Shown: positions 42,063-51,735, counted from the first letter of the stretch. The stretch: DNA of 64,000 nt from Hyphomicrobiales bacterium (GCA_021775755.1 JAJFHE010000043.1:62001-126000), one strand, 5' to 3'. Numbers and translations are program-made. Notes: a model not told the origin generated them from the sequence alone.

Positions 42063-43130
42063 ATGCGGTTCAATTTCGTCATCAACATGGAGCGCGCGTC
42101 CGACGATCAGGACATGCAGGAAATCGTCCGTCACACCACCGAAATGGTGCAGATGGCCGATGAGGGCGGCATCGATATCGTGTGGGCCGCGGAACACCAC
42201 GCGATCGAAATGACCATTGCGCCGAACCCCTTTTCGCTGCTCGCGCACTGGGGCGCGCATACCGACCGTATCCGGCTCGGAACCGGCGTGGTGGTTGCGC
42301 CCTACTGGCATCCGATCAAGGTAGCGGGCGAAGCGGCGCTGCTCGATCATTTGTCGGGCGGGCGTCTTGAGTTCGGCATCGGCAAAGGCGCCTACCAGCG
42401 CGAATTCGACCGTATGGCCGGCGGCATACATCAGAATATCGGCGTGCCGATGATGCTTGAAATGCTGCCCGCGGTGAAAGCCCTGTGGAAGGGCGACTAC
42501 GAGCATGACGGGGAATACTGGCAATTCCCTTCATCAACATCCTGTCCGAAACCGCTGCAACAGCCGCATCCGCCGATCTGGGTTGCGGCGCGCGATCCGG
42601 GCACCTATCAGGCGGCGGTCAAGGAAGGTTACGACATCATGTCGTGGGGGCTGACGCGGCCGTTCTCCGAAGTTGAACTCTATATGAGCCACTTCGAAAA
42701 TGCGCTTGCGGAGAACCCCGGCGTCAAGCGCCCGCGCTTCATGACCATGCGTCACACGGCGATTTACGACAAACCCGAGGATGCGGATGTCTACGTTGAC
42801 AGTCTGAAGCGGCAAGGCGTTCAGTTCGAGAACCTGTTTCGCAAACTGGCTCCGGTAGTTAACGGTTTCCCGCAGGCTCCCGATCCGAGCCTCCTCAACA
42901 ACCAGGGCGAATACACCAAGGAAACGGCACTCAGCAATCTCGTGTTCGGCACGCCGGATCAGGCGATCGAACACCTCAGGAAGTATGAGGCGCTGGGTGT
43001 CGATTACTTCTGCTACAACGCGAGCTTTAATGTGCCGCTCGAATGGCAGAAGAAGTCGCTCAAGCTGTTCATCGACGAGGTTATGCCGGCGTTCCAGACG
43101 CACACGGCATCGACCGCCGCGGCGGAGTGA
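42063..43130 (+). CDS. Luciferase-like flavin-dependent monooxygenase
   Basis: A TIM-barrel LLM-class protein of 355 residues: ADEGGIDIVWAAEHHAIEMT, LGTGVVVAPYWHPIKVAGEA, LLDHLSGGRLEFGIGKGAYQ and PPIWVAARDPGTYQAAVKEG. These are typical of two-component FMNH2-dependent monooxygenases. No reductase gene adjoins. I chose the ATG at 42063 because GGAGG and AAGGG lie upstream and homology begins there. It diverges from the LysR gene, which probably controls it. Confidence 0.88.
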   Translation: MRFNFVINMERASDDQDMQEIVRHTTEMVQMADEGGIDIVWAAEHHAIEMTIAPNPFSLLAHWGAHTDRIRLGTGVVVAPYWHPIKVAGEAALLDHLSGGRLEFGIGKGAYQREFDRMAGGIHQNIGVPMMLEMLPAVKALWKGDYEHDGEYWQFPSSTSCPKPLQQPHPPIWVAARDPGTYQAAVKEGYDIMSWGLTRPFSEVELYMSHFENALAENPGVKRPRFMTMRHTAIYDKPEDADVYVDSLKRQGVQFENLFRKLAPVVNGFPQAPDPSLLNNQGEYTKETALSNLVFGTPDQAIEHLRKYEALGVDYFCYNASFNVPLEWQKKSLKLFIDEVMPAFQTHTASTAAAE

Positions 43131-43157
43131 GCCCCTTCAGATCAGGCGTTGCGGCGG

Positions 43158-43427
43158 TCAGTTCAGGACGAACTGGCCGTCGACGCTTTGCCATTCGCCG
43201 GGGCCGATGAGGCGTTTGTGGGCGTATTGCACCGAATGCAACGGTCCATCGAGCGTATCCTGCCAGAAGGTCAGGAACTTCTGCATTTCGGGAAATTCGG
43301 GGGCGAGGTCGTAATCCTGCCAGATGTAGGATTGCAGGAGCGCGGGATAATCCGGCAGGTGATAAAGGATGTGGGCGGTCGTTAGTCCGTAACCCTTGAG
43401 CTGGAGTTCGATTTCCCGTTTCCGCAT
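43158..43427 (-). CDS. usg: Usg family protein
   Basis: The 89-residue sequence (QLKGYGLTTAHILYHLPDYP, ALLQSYIWQDYDLAPEFPEM, FWQDTLDGPLHSVQYAH) matches the Usg family, small proteins found mostly in Rhizobiales and once linked by name to phosphoribosylanthranilate isomerase. Their biochemical role is not established. GGAGGAG before the ATG is a clear ribosome site. It is convergent with the monooxygenase gene, 27 bases apart, and not next to trp genes here. Confidence 0.85.
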   Translation of the reverse strand: MRKREIELQLKGYGLTTAHILYHLPDYPALLQSYIWQDYDLAPEFPEMQKFLTFWQDTLDGPLHSVQYAHKRLIGPGEWQSVDGQFVLN

Positions 43428-43521
43428 GCTGCTCCTCCATTTGGATCCTGCACAGCAATGATGCCGCCGGATCGTGAGTCAGGCAATGGGTAGTGGGAAT
43501 TATAACAAAGAATTCAATATA

Positions 43522-43548
43522 TTAGCAGCAATGTGCCGTCACTGCTAA
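43522..43548. promoter_or_regulatory. Inverted repeat upstream of the NrtS-MCP gene
   Basis: TTAGCAG (43522-43528) and CTGCTAA (43542-43548) form a seven-base inverted repeat with a 13-base centre, in the AT-rich 248-base spacer between usg and the NrtS-MCP gene. It may be an operator for either gene. It could also arise by chance, so the support is weak. Confidence 0.3.
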
Positions 43549-43675
43549 CAGACCGTAGTTTGTTTCGTACAAGTTGCATTCGCGCGTAAGGTGGTGTTCC
43601 GGCATTAATCTCTCGTTTACCGTGTCTCGACAATATGCGGAGAATGGGTAGTGGGGCACATTCCAGGGTAACTGT

Positions 43676-44821
43676 ATGATTGACCGGCGCAGTGTTTTGC
43701 GGGCGCTTGTGACGTCCTGCGTGGTCGGGCCGGTCCTGACCGTTGTCAATCAATGGCCGTGGCTCAGCGCGGATGCGCAGTTTTCCATTTTACCGGCGGT
43801 TCTGACATTCGCGGTGCCATTTTGCGTATCCTTTGCCACAAGCGTCATCACTGCGCGTGCATCCGGGGGTTCCCCTGAACCGGCTGCTGCAAGCGAGGCC
43901 CCGTCCGACGACGGCATCCCTGGCGAAACGCTATTAACCGATGCGCCAGCGCAAATGAACCCTGACGTACAGGCTCCAGCCGCTCTCGACCTGCTGGAAG
44001 GCCATGAGCGCGTGCAGGCGGCGCATGGGACGATCCGTCAAATCCGCAGCAATGCGGAGCGCGTCAACCAGTCGTCTATTGAGCGCAAGGCGATGGTGGA
44101 CGAACTTATCGAAACCGCAAGCTTCCTGAGGACGTCGCTTGAGGATGTGCATAGCCGTGCTGAAAACAGCCATACCGAACTGACGGCGGCGCACGAGGCG
44201 CTGCGCGACGTAAAGGATGGCGCGCGGCAATTGTCGCAACGTGCCGACACCGGAGTGTCTCTGCACACGGCCGTGGCTGACGCGGTCAACGAATTCAGGC
44301 GGGACTTCCACTCGATCGAGGAGCTGGCGGAGGAGATTTCGAGAATTTCCGCAAACACGCGCCTGCTTGCCCTGAATGCGACAATTGAGGCGGCACGCGC
44401 CGGAGAACTGGGCAGCGGGTTTTCGGTGGTCGCCGCAGAGGTGAAGCAGCTTGCAGCATCCACCGACCACTCGGTGCGCTCCATAACCGAACTGCTTTCA
44501 ACCATGACGGAATCGATTGCCCACACGCAGTCGGCGATCGACCAGCTTGCAGGGACCATCGATGCGGCGGCGCAGGACAGTCAGGCAACGATGGCCCGTT
44601 CCGACGAGATTGCCGAACGCGTCGAGGTTTCGGTCGCAACCGTGCACGACATTTCCAGGCAAATGGACACACATGTGGGCACGTTCAACCAGGTGCTGGA
44701 GCAACTGGAAGTGATGCAACGCGATGTCGCCGCGGCAGTCGAAGGCTCTGCGCGAAACATCGGCCTCGCCGGTTCGGCGCTCGACGAACTGGAAGCTTCC
44801 GGAATGCCACTATCGGCCTAA
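43676..44821 (+). CDS. NrtS-like membrane domain fused to a chemoreceptor signalling domain
   Basis: Residues 1 to about 62 ([20 protein letters not shown], then [20 protein letters not shown]) have two membrane spans in the pattern of the NrtS family (small nitrate/nitrite transporter-associated proteins). After a 50-residue linker comes a coiled-coil region and, at about 220-260, the receptor hairpin tip [20 protein letters not shown] then [13 protein letters not shown], which contacts CheA/CheW. No HAMP or periplasmic sensor domain is present. The protein would therefore couple a membrane domain directly to the chemotaxis signalling rod. No CheA, CheW or nitrate genes adjoin. The start is the ATG of MIDRRSVL. 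Confidence 0.75.
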   Translation: MIDRRSVLRALVTSCVVGPVLTVVNQWPWLSADAQFSILPAVLTFAVPFCVSFATSVITARASGGSPEPAAASEAPSDDGIPGETLLTDAPAQMNPDVQAPAALDLLEGHERVQAAHGTIRQIRSNAERVNQSSIERKAMVDELIETASFLRTSLEDVHSRAENSHTELTAAHEALRDVKDGARQLSQRADTGVSLHTAVADAVNEFRRDFHSIEELAEEISRISANTRLLALNATIEAARAGELGSGFSVVAAEVKQLAASTDHSVRSITELLSTMTESIAHTQSAIDQLAGTIDAAAQDSQATMARSDEIAERVEVSVATVHDISRQMDTHVGTFNQVLEQLEVMQRDVAAAVEGSARNIGLAGSALDELEASGMPLSA

Positions 44822-46393
44822 CGCGGCATTCACCACATTTTCCCTGAGAGAGTGCTTGTCGATTTTTCCGATCGCCAGCCGCGGCAGTTCCGCAACGATT
44901 TCGATGGTCTTCGGCACCTTGTAATTGGCAAGCCTGTCGCGACACCACGATAGGATCTGTTCCGCACTGAGGGTCGCACCGGGCTCAAGCTGTACCGCCG
45001 CGTAACCGACCTCGCCGAACACCGGTTCTTCCACGCCGACAACGGCGGCCGCGGCCACTGCCGCATGCGCCTCGATGGCGATTTCGATCTCGCGCGGATA
45101 GATGTTGTAGCCGCCTGAGATGTACATCTCCTTGGTGCGTCCGACGATGGTGAGATTGCCGTCTTCGCGCAGCACCGCCACATCGCCGGTGCGGAACCAG
45201 CCGTCCCGCGTATACGCTTCGGCGGTTGCTGCCGGGTTATTGAAATAACCGTTCATTAGCCATCGTCCGCGCGCCTGAATTTCACCACGTTGACCAGGTC
45301 CGACCGGGTTGTCGCGGTCATCGGCCAGCCGAATGTCATAGTGCGGGTCGGGGCGCCCGATGGTCTCCGCAAGCACGTCGAATGAGGCGTCTAGGTCGGA
45401 ATAGGTGGCATAAACGGTGAGTTCGGTCATGCCGAAAGCGGTGGCAAGCGTTGCATCGAGATCGTAAAGCGTTGCCACGAGATCGCGCGGCATCGGTGCG
45501 CCGGCCCAGATGATGTATTCCAGTGAAGACAGATCGAAGCTCCCGAACCGCGGATGAGTGACGGCGAGATGAAACATCGTCGGCGCTTGCAGCCAGAAGG
45601 TCACGCGCTCGCGTTCGATTACCTCAAGCATGGCACCCGGATCGAACCTGTCCATGAAGACGAGGCAGCCGCCGGTGATGACCGGGTAGAGGCCCATCAT
45701 GCCGACGCCGGCGATGTGGTTGACCGGCATGTTGTGCAACAGCCGCAATCCCGTGGCGGACGGCCAGCGCTCATGTTCGACAAGGGCGCCGCGTATCAGG
45801 CCATAATGCTTGATCATGGCACCCTTCGGCGTACCCGTGGTGCCGGAGGTAAAAATAATGGCCGCCGTGTCGTCGGCGTTGACGCAGGCCTGCGCCTCGG
45901 CAAGCCGCGCGCCGGTGTGTTTGCCGGATGCGAGAAAGTCAGGCCAGGGCTGGGCACCTTCGAACGTGCCCGCGATCGCCACAAAGCGTTCGATAAGGGG
46001 AAATTCTTCGCGCAGCGTGCGCAGTTCTTTGTCGTAGCGGCGCCCATCGATTGACGGCAGGGCAAACACCATGCGCGGCGTGCTCTCGGACGTCACGTGG
46101 CGGAACTCGGCGATCCGGTAGCGCGGGTGCAGGCCAACCCAGACGGCGCCGATTTCGGTGGCCGCGATAAGCAGCGCCATGAATTCCGGCCGCGACGTTG
46201 ACAGCATGGCAATGCGGTCGCCTTTCACGATGCCGGCAGCCAGCAGACCACGTGCCAGTAGCTCAACAAGCCCGGCGAACTCGCGGTAGGTATAGCGCAC
46301 ATCATCTAGGACGGCAGCTTCCGCGTCCGGAGTTTCGCTCGCCCAATGCCAGAGATAGGCACCGACGCGGGGCTGTTCTTCGGGAAGTTTCAT
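44810..46393 (-). CDS. Acyl-CoA ligase (AMP-binding enzyme)
   Basis: The ANL motifs are present: [20 protein letters not shown] (P-loop), [14 protein letters not shown] (A5-like), [20 protein letters not shown] then [20 protein letters not shown], and the C-terminal [13 protein letters not shown] with the catalytic lysine. At 527 residues it fits medium- or long-chain or aromatic acyl-CoA synthetases. The start is ATG at 46393, where homology begins. Its 3' end overlaps the NrtS-MCP gene by 12 bases tail to tail. It diverges from the PhyH gene. Confidence 0.92.
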   Translation of the reverse strand: MKLPEEQPRVGAYLWHWASETPDAEAAVLDDVRYTYREFAGLVELLARGLLAAGIVKGDRIAMLSTSRPEFMALLIAATEIGAVWVGLHPRYRIAEFRHVTSESTPRMVFALPSIDGRRYDKELRTLREEFPLIERFVAIAGTFEGAQPWPDFLASGKHTGARLAEAQACVNADDTAAIIFTSGTTGTPKGAMIKHYGLIRGALVEHERWPSATGLRLLHNMPVNHIAGVGMMGLYPVITGGCLVFMDRFDPGAMLEVIERERVTFWLQAPTMFHLAVTHPRFGSFDLSSLEYIIWAGAPMPRDLVATLYDLDATLATAFGMTELTVYATYSDLDASFDVLAETIGRPDPHYDIRLADDRDNPVGPGQRGEIQARGRWLMNGYFNNPAATAEAYTRDGWFRTGDVAVLREDGNLTIVGRTKEMYISGGYNIYPREIEIAIEAHAAVAAAAVVGVEEPVFGEVGYAAVQLEPGATLSAEQILSWCRDRLANYKVPKTIEIVAELPRLAIGKIDKHSLRENVVNAALGR

Positions 46394-46504
46394 GGTATCC
46401 GGCGAGCCCTTTCGCGGCGGAGTTTTGCAGTCCGCGGGACACCTTGCAATAGATGGCATATCGGTGCGAATGTCGCGGCCTGAGCCGTGAAACGGGAGAA
46501 CCCA

Positions 46505-47317
46505 ATGGCGGAGTTATCGCATCTGCTTCCACAAAACGATGTGGAGTCATTTCAGACAAAGGGCGCCGCCGTGCTGCGCGGTGTCTTCGCGGACTGGGTG
46601 GAGCCTTTGCGCGCCGGCATTGCCAAGAACCAGGCGGCGCCGAGCCCGTTTGAGCGAACCTATGTTCCAGAAGACGGATCGGCTCCGTTTTTCCAGGATT
46701 TTTGCAACTGGGCGCGCATCGACGAGTACCGCGAGTTCGTTCTGAATTCGCCGGCGGGCGCGCTTGCCGCGCAACTGATGCGGTCGAAAACCGCGCGGAT
46801 ATTCCATGACCATGTGCTGGTCAAGGAGCCGGGCAACAGTGTTGTGACGCCGTGGCATCAGGACCAGCCGTACTATCTGGTCGACGGCGAGCAGTCGGTA
46901 AGCTTCTGGGTGCCGCTCGACCCCATATCCCGGAACATGGCCATTGAATATGTCGCCGGGTCGCATTTGTGGGGCCGGGCCTACCGGCCACAGCGGTTCG
47001 ACGGCACGAGCCTTTACGCCGGTGACGCTGCCGAAACGGTACCTGATGTGGATGCGCGGCGCGATGAGTTTGAGATTCTCGGCTGGGAGATGGAGCCGGG
47101 CGATGCGGTTGCGTTTTCGTTCCGCTCTCTGCATGGCGCACCGGCCAACAATTCCGCCAACAGGCGCCGCGTGATCTCGGTGCGCTGGGTCGGCGATGAC
47201 GCAGTGTTCGCGCAACGGCCGGGCCGTACTTCGCCGCCGTTTCCCGATCTCCAGTTCACAGATGGCGCGCCCTTCGATGCGCCGGAGTTCCCCGTGGTTT
47301 TCAACGCAGCAAACTGA
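46505..47317 (+). CDS. Phytanoyl-CoA dioxygenase-family (2-oxoglutarate/Fe) protein
   Basis: A double-stranded beta-helix protein of 270 residues. VVTPWHQDQPYYLVDGEQSV supplies the HxD iron ligands, and FSFRSLHGAPANNSANRRRV supplies the distal histidine and the arginine that binds 2-oxoglutarate. MAIEYVAGSHLWGRAY matches PhyH. GGGAG lies eight bases before the ATG at 46505. It is co-directional with the SnoaL-like gene after eight bases. Members hydroxylate varied small molecules, including quaternary amines; the substrate here is unknown. Confidence 0.88.
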   Translation: MAELSHLLPQNDVESFQTKGAAVLRGVFADWVEPLRAGIAKNQAAPSPFERTYVPEDGSAPFFQDFCNWARIDEYREFVLNSPAGALAAQLMRSKTARIFHDHVLVKEPGNSVVTPWHQDQPYYLVDGEQSVSFWVPLDPISRNMAIEYVAGSHLWGRAYRPQRFDGTSLYAGDAAETVPDVDARRDEFEILGWEMEPGDAVAFSFRSLHGAPANNSANRRRVISVRWVGDDAVFAQRPGRTSPPFPDLQFTDGAPFDAPEFPVVFNAAN

Positions 47318-47325
47318 GAGGCCCC

Positions 47326-47709
47326 ATGTCAGACGACCGGCAAGCCAAACTCGCACTGCTCGACACGCTTATGGCCGCGTTCAACGCCAAAGATGTCGAC
47401 ACAATTGTCAGCCATTTCACCGAGGACGGGGAGTTTCTGCTCGCTGCGGGCGCGGACCCTGATGGCAAGCTCTTCAAAGGCCGCGATACGATTGCCGCCG
47501 CGTTGCGCGAACGCTTTGCGGCGGTGCCGGATATCCAGTGGCTCGACGGAGAAAGCTGGGTATTCGGTGACAAGGGACTTTCGGAGTGGCATGTCAGCGG
47601 CACGCTGCCCGGCGGCGGCCGGCTCGATTGCCGGGGATGCGATCTGTGGGAGTTTCGCGGTGGCCAGGTCTCGCGCAAGGACACGTACTACAAGCAGGTC
47701 AACAGTTGA
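47326..47709 (+). CDS. SnoaL-like (NTF2-fold) protein
   Basis: The 127-residue product (LLDTLMAAFNAKDVDTIVSH, then FKGRDTIAAALRERFAAVPD, and CRGCDLWEFRGGQVSRKDTY) is a cone-shaped alpha-beta fold typical of SnoaL-like polyketide cyclases, ester hydrolases and ketosteroid isomerase relatives. GAGAGG precedes the ATG, eight bases after the PhyH stop, so the two are translated from one message. Its function is not predictable from fold alone. Confidence 0.85.
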   Translation: MSDDRQAKLALLDTLMAAFNAKDVDTIVSHFTEDGEFLLAAGADPDGKLFKGRDTIAAALRERFAAVPDIQWLDGESWVFGDKGLSEWHVSGTLPGGGRLDCRGCDLWEFRGGQVSRKDTYYKQVNS

Positions 47710-47763
47710 TACGGCGACTCGCGGCGGGCCTTTACGCCTGCCTAGACCGGAGGCCCTCCTCAG

Positions 47764-48861
47764 GTGTTTGAAACGGATTGTGTCATCATCGGCGCGGGCG
47801 TTGTGGGCCTTGCCGCCGCACGGGCGCTGGCGATTTCGGGCCGCGAGTGTGTCATCGTCGACCGCGGGCCGGTAATCGGCAGCGAGACCAGTTCGCGCAA
47901 TTCCGAGGTGATCCATGCCGGCCTCTATTACAAGACCGGCAGTCTGAAGGGACAAGCCTGCGTTTCCGGCAAGCCGCAACTTTACGCCTATCTCAAAGAA
48001 CGCGCCCTGCCTCACCGGTGCTGCGGCAAGCTCGTTGTGGCGAGCGATGACGATGAACTGTCGCGGCTTGGGGCGATCAGCCATCAGGCGGAAGCAAACG
48101 GGGTGCATGACACGACAATCATTTCAAGGGCCGAGGCTCTTGAGCTTGAACCCGCGTTGTCCTGCACCGGCGCGCTGGTGTCGCCCTCGACCGGCATCAT
48201 CGACACGCACACCTATATGACGTCTTTGCTGGGAGATGCGGAAGACCGGGGAGCGGTACTGGCGCTCAACACGGCCGTGGAGCGGATCGTTGTGCGAAAG
48301 GGAGGCTTTGAACTTCACACGCGCGGCGCCGAGGAGGCATTTGCGATGCGAGCGCGTGAAGTCGTCAATTGCGCGGGCCTTGGTGCGGTGGAGATCGCCC
48401 GGCGCACCGAAGACCTGGCACCCGCCCACATACCGGAGTTCTTTATGGTCAAGGGCAGCTATTTCACTTTGTCGGGACGTGCGCCGTTCAACCGCCTGAT
48501 TTATCCGGTGCCGATTGCGCACGGGCTTGGCGTGCATCTCACCCTCGACATTGCCGGCGAGGCGCGGTTCGGGCCGGATGCGGAACTGGTCGACAAGATC
48601 GACTACAACGTGGGCACCGCGCAACGCGCGGCGTTCGAGACCGCGGTACGGCGTTACTGGCCGGGACTTCCCGATGGCGCGCTGCAACCTGGGTATGCGG
48701 GCATCCGGCCGAAAACCACCTCCGATCCGGTGGCGGACTTCCGCATCGACGGCCCGGCCGAGCATGGTATCGAGGGGCTGGTCAATTTCTTCGGCATTGA
48801 ATCGCCGGGGCTGACCTCAAGCCTCTTTCTAGGTGATCGCGCTGTAGAAATGCTGGGTTAG
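47764..48861 (+). CDS. lhgO: L-2-hydroxyglutarate oxidase/dehydrogenase-like FAD protein
   Basis: The dinucleotide fold is CVIIGAGVVGLAAARALAIS, followed by SETSSRNSEVIHAGLYYKTG, the hallmark of the LhgO/L2HGDH branch of DAO-type flavoproteins, and PGYAGIRPKTTSDPVADFRI near the C-terminus. The 365-residue length is slightly short of E. coli LhgO (422). The start is GTG at 47764, with CGGAGG nine bases upstream. Oxidation of L-2-hydroxyglutarate gives 2-oxoglutarate, which links it to the convergent E1 gene, whose stop overlaps this one by three bases. Confidence 0.85.
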   Translation: MFETDCVIIGAGVVGLAAARALAISGRECVIVDRGPVIGSETSSRNSEVIHAGLYYKTGSLKGQACVSGKPQLYAYLKERALPHRCCGKLVVASDDDELSRLGAISHQAEANGVHDTTIISRAEALELEPALSCTGALVSPSTGIIDTHTYMTSLLGDAEDRGAVLALNTAVERIVVRKGGFELHTRGAEEAFAMRAREVVNCAGLGAVEIARRTEDLAPAHIPEFFMVKGSYFTLSGRAPFNRLIYPVPIAHGLGVHLTLDIAGEARFGPDAELVDKIDYNVGTAQRAAFETAVRRYWPGLPDGALQPGYAGIRPKTTSDPVADFRIDGPAEHGIEGLVNFFGIESPGLTSSLFLGDRAVEMLG

Positions 48862-51551
48862 CCGAACGCTGCCGCGATAACGTCGGCCTGCTCACATTCA
48901 TACTGCCGACGCGTGCCGGGTGCAGGTGACGGGTTGGCATCGCGTCCGGCATATTCGAGCGTTGGCACCTTGAAGTCTAGCTCACGCAAAACCGCCTCAA
49001 GACGGCGGTCGACGAAATTCCAGGCGCCCATATTGCTCGGCTCTTCCTGGCACCACACCACCGTCGCATGACGGTAGGGCTCGAGCGCGGCCGATAGCTC
49101 TCGGCTCGGAAACGGATAGAGCTCCTCAAGCCGGATGATTTCCGTGTCGAGACGTTTGTCAGCCGCGCGAAACTCATTGAGCTCATAGAAAATCCGGCCG
49201 GAACAGAGCAGGATACGCGATACGCGTTTGGGGTTTTTGACAGGATCGGGGCCGAGAACCGGTTGAAATCGTGTCCCCGGTGCCATCGCCGCGAGATCGG
49301 ATACGGCGTCGCGATGACGCAGGTGGCGCTTTGGCGTCATGGCAACGAGCGGTTTGCGGTAGTCGCGCGCCAGCTGCCGGCGCAGCGTGTGGAAATGATT
49401 TGCCGGCGTCGTGCAATTGACAACCTGCAGGTTGCCTTTGGCGCAAAGCTGCAGGAAGCGCTCAAGTCGGGCCGATGAGTGTTCCGGCCCGCCGCCTTCC
49501 ATTCCATGCGGCAGCAGGAGGACGAGGCCGCTGGTCATGAGCCATTTTTCTTCGCCACTTGCGATGTACTGGTCGATGATGGGCTGCGCCACATTGGCAA
49601 AGTCGCCGAACTGCGCCTCCCAAACGACGAGAAGGCGCGGGTCGGCAAGGCTGAGGCCGTACTCGAACGCGAGGACCGCTTCTTCCGATAGCGGACTGTC
49701 ATGGATTTCGAAAGCGTCGGGGTTGACGGCAAGCTGTGCAAGGGGCGTGTAAATCTCGCCTGTATTCTGATCGAACAGGACGGCGTGGCGCTGCGAGAAG
49801 GTTCCGCGCCGGCAGTCTTCACCGGTGAGACGCACACCGGCGCCTTCGCGCAAAAGGGTTCCAAACGCCATCAGTTCCGCGGCCGCCCAGGTGATGCCCG
49901 CGCCTGCACCAAGCGCCTTGCGGCGGTCCGCAAACTGGCGTGCCAGATTGGCGTGGAGAGCGAAGCCATCGGGAGCGCCGTAAACGAGCGTTCCGACCTC
50001 CCGCAGGATGCTCGCGTCCACGCCGGTATCCGGCTGGGGCGCGGGTGCGGCGTCGAGATGCGCATGCAGGCCCGACCAGCGGCCGGCAAACCGGTGAACA
50101 CGATTGGGTCGGTGGGTTTGCGCCGCGGCAAATCCATCCTCAAAGTGCTGTCGATGGGTGTCCCGGCGCTCGGCGATCCATTCTTCAGAAACGTCGCCGC
50201 GATCGCGCAGACGCGCGGCGTAGCGTTGCGGCGGTGATGGCTGCTTGTCGATAACCGAATACATCTCCGGCTGTGTGTAACGTGGCTCATCGAGTTCGTT
50301 GTGGCCGCGCGTGCGGTAGCACACGAGATCGATAATGATGTCGCGGTGGAATTTCGCCCAGAAGGCGAAGGCAATATTCGCGGCCCTGAAAGCCGCCTCC
50401 GGATCGTTGCCGTTGACATGCAGAACCGGGGCCTGAACGATCTTGCCCATGTCCGAACAGTAGCGCGATGTACGCGCGTCCCGCGTGTTGGTGGTAAAGC
50501 CGACCTGATTGTTGGCCACGATATGAATGCTGCCGCCGGTCTCGTAACCCGTCACGCCGGACAGCTGAAAGCACTCGGCAACGATGCCCTGGACGGCGAA
50601 GCCAGCGTCCGTGTGCATCATCACGCCAAGCACGCTGTTGCGGTTTTCCGTTCCGCGAACCATGCGGCGCGCCCGCGCGCTGCCGAGCGCCACCGGAATG
50701 ACCGTCTCGATATGAGAGGGATGGCTCGCCATGGAAATGTGAACGTTGCGGCCGGCAATGACGCGGTCCGCCGACCAGCCCATGTGATAGGTGACGTCGC
50801 CGGCAACGCCATAGCTATCGGGCTGCCAGGGCGTGCCGCCAAACTCCGCGAACACGGCGGGCAGCGGTTTCTGCATGACGGTTGCCATGAACGTGGTGCG
50901 GCCGCGATGCATCGGCCCGATGACGATGTCGTCAACGCCGGCGGTAGCGGCGGCGCGGAGTAGCTGTTCCACGAGAGGCAGCTGGCTCTCCGAGCCTTCC
51001 ATTCCATAGCGCTTGGAGGCCGGGAACTTCACTTGCATGAACTGCTCGAAACACTCTACCTGGAGCAGTTCATCAAGGATTGCGGTGCACTCGCCTGGGG
51101 CTGGTGCGCCGGTTCCGCTTTCCATGGCGTGTGCCAGCCAGTCGCGCGGTCCGGCATCGTCGAGATGCATGAACTCTGCCGACAACGTGCCGCAATAAGC
51201 CTGCCGCAACTGCCCCGCAAGAGGCGCGGCCGCGGCCGCGTCGAGCCCAAATGTCTTTGGCGTCAGATGTGCCTGCGCGTTGTCGTTCGGACCGAGCGGG
51301 TTGATGTCGGCTTGCAGATGGCCGTGCATGCGATAGGCGTTGATGAGGAGCTGTTCAGCCGGCGTTCGCGCCGTGACCAGATCGAGTGCCGCCGGCGCAC
51401 CGTTCATGTCTGCAGTGCGATGCCGCGGCTTGTCGTCTGCCAGATCCGCGAACAGTTCGTGCCACTGGCTGTTGACGGCGCCGGGGTCGTTCCGCCACAG
51501 GGCATAGAGGTTTTCAAGATAGGCAGGGTCGGCAACGGGGAAGTCGGCCAT
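48858..51551 (-). CDS. Divergent lone 2-oxoglutarate dehydrogenase E1-like protein
   Basis: Overall the 897 residues follow SucA: the N-terminal AYLENLYALWRNDPGAVNSQ anchor, PMHRGRTTF, NPLGPN, YGMEGSESQLPLVEQLLRAA, GDVTYHMGWSADRVI, TGGSIHIVANNQVGFTT, GHNELDEP, then the C-terminal LVVWEAQFGDFANVAQPIID and PHGMEGGGPEHSSARLERFL. Several cofactor-loop residues differ: HGDAAFxGQG is here HTDAGFAVQG (313-322), and the usual GRLNVL after HR is GRTTFM. No sucB, lpd or other citrate-cycle gene adjoins, so it is likely a paralogue with an altered role (2-oxoacid decarboxylase or carboligase). The inverted-repeat element separates its start from the PPOX gene. Confidence 0.82.
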   Translation of the reverse strand: MADFPVADPAYLENLYALWRNDPGAVNSQWHELFADLADDKPRHRTADMNGAPAALDLVTARTPAEQLLINAYRMHGHLQADINPLGPNDNAQAHLTPKTFGLDAAAAAPLAGQLRQAYCGTLSAEFMHLDDAGPRDWLAHAMESGTGAPAPGECTAILDELLQVECFEQFMQVKFPASKRYGMEGSESQLPLVEQLLRAAATAGVDDIVIGPMHRGRTTFMATVMQKPLPAVFAEFGGTPWQPDSYGVAGDVTYHMGWSADRVIAGRNVHISMASHPSHIETVIPVALGSARARRMVRGTENRNSVLGVMMHTDAGFAVQGIVAECFQLSGVTGYETGGSIHIVANNQVGFTTNTRDARTSRYCSDMGKIVQAPVLHVNGNDPEAAFRAANIAFAFWAKFHRDIIIDLVCYRTRGHNELDEPRYTQPEMYSVIDKQPSPPQRYAARLRDRGDVSEEWIAERRDTHRQHFEDGFAAAQTHRPNRVHRFAGRWSGLHAHLDAAPAPQPDTGVDASILREVGTLVYGAPDGFALHANLARQFADRRKALGAGAGITWAAAELMAFGTLLREGAGVRLTGEDCRRGTFSQRHAVLFDQNTGEIYTPLAQLAVNPDAFEIHDSPLSEEAVLAFEYGLSLADPRLLVVWEAQFGDFANVAQPIIDQYIASGEEKWLMTSGLVLLLPHGMEGGGPEHSSARLERFLQLCAKGNLQVVNCTTPANHFHTLRRQLARDYRKPLVAMTPKRHLRHRDAVSDLAAMAPGTRFQPVLGPDPVKNPKRVSRILLCSGRIFYELNEFRAADKRLDTEIIRLEELYPFPSRELSAALEPYRHATVVWCQEEPSNMGAWNFVDRRLEAVLRELDFKVPTLEYAGRDANPSPAPGTRRQYECEQADVIAAAFG

Positions 51552-51565
51552 TGCGGTTCACGCTC

Positions 51566-51735
51566 GAGCCCAATTGATGAATTCGGAGCCACTTTGACCG
51601 GGTTGTCTTGTTGCGTGGTCAGGCGCGCTTCGCAATGCGATGCGGGACATCTCATAAGAAGCGCAACGCCGCCACGCAGCAAGACAACCCGGCCTTTGGT
51701 CCATCAAAGTGACTCCGAATTCATCAAATGGGCTC
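51566..51735. repeat. 170-bp long inverted-repeat element in an intergenic gap
   Basis: Outer arms 51566-51597 and 51704-51735 match at 30 of 32 positions. Inner arms 51598-51618 and 51672-51692 match at 20 of 21. An 11-base insert interrupts only the right arm. The transcript would form a hairpin of more than 50 base pairs. It fills nearly all the gap between the E1 start and the PPOX stop, and its right end includes the last base of that stop codon. No target-site duplication is evident. It resembles a non-autonomous MITE-like or palindromic intergenic element. Confidence 0.8.
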
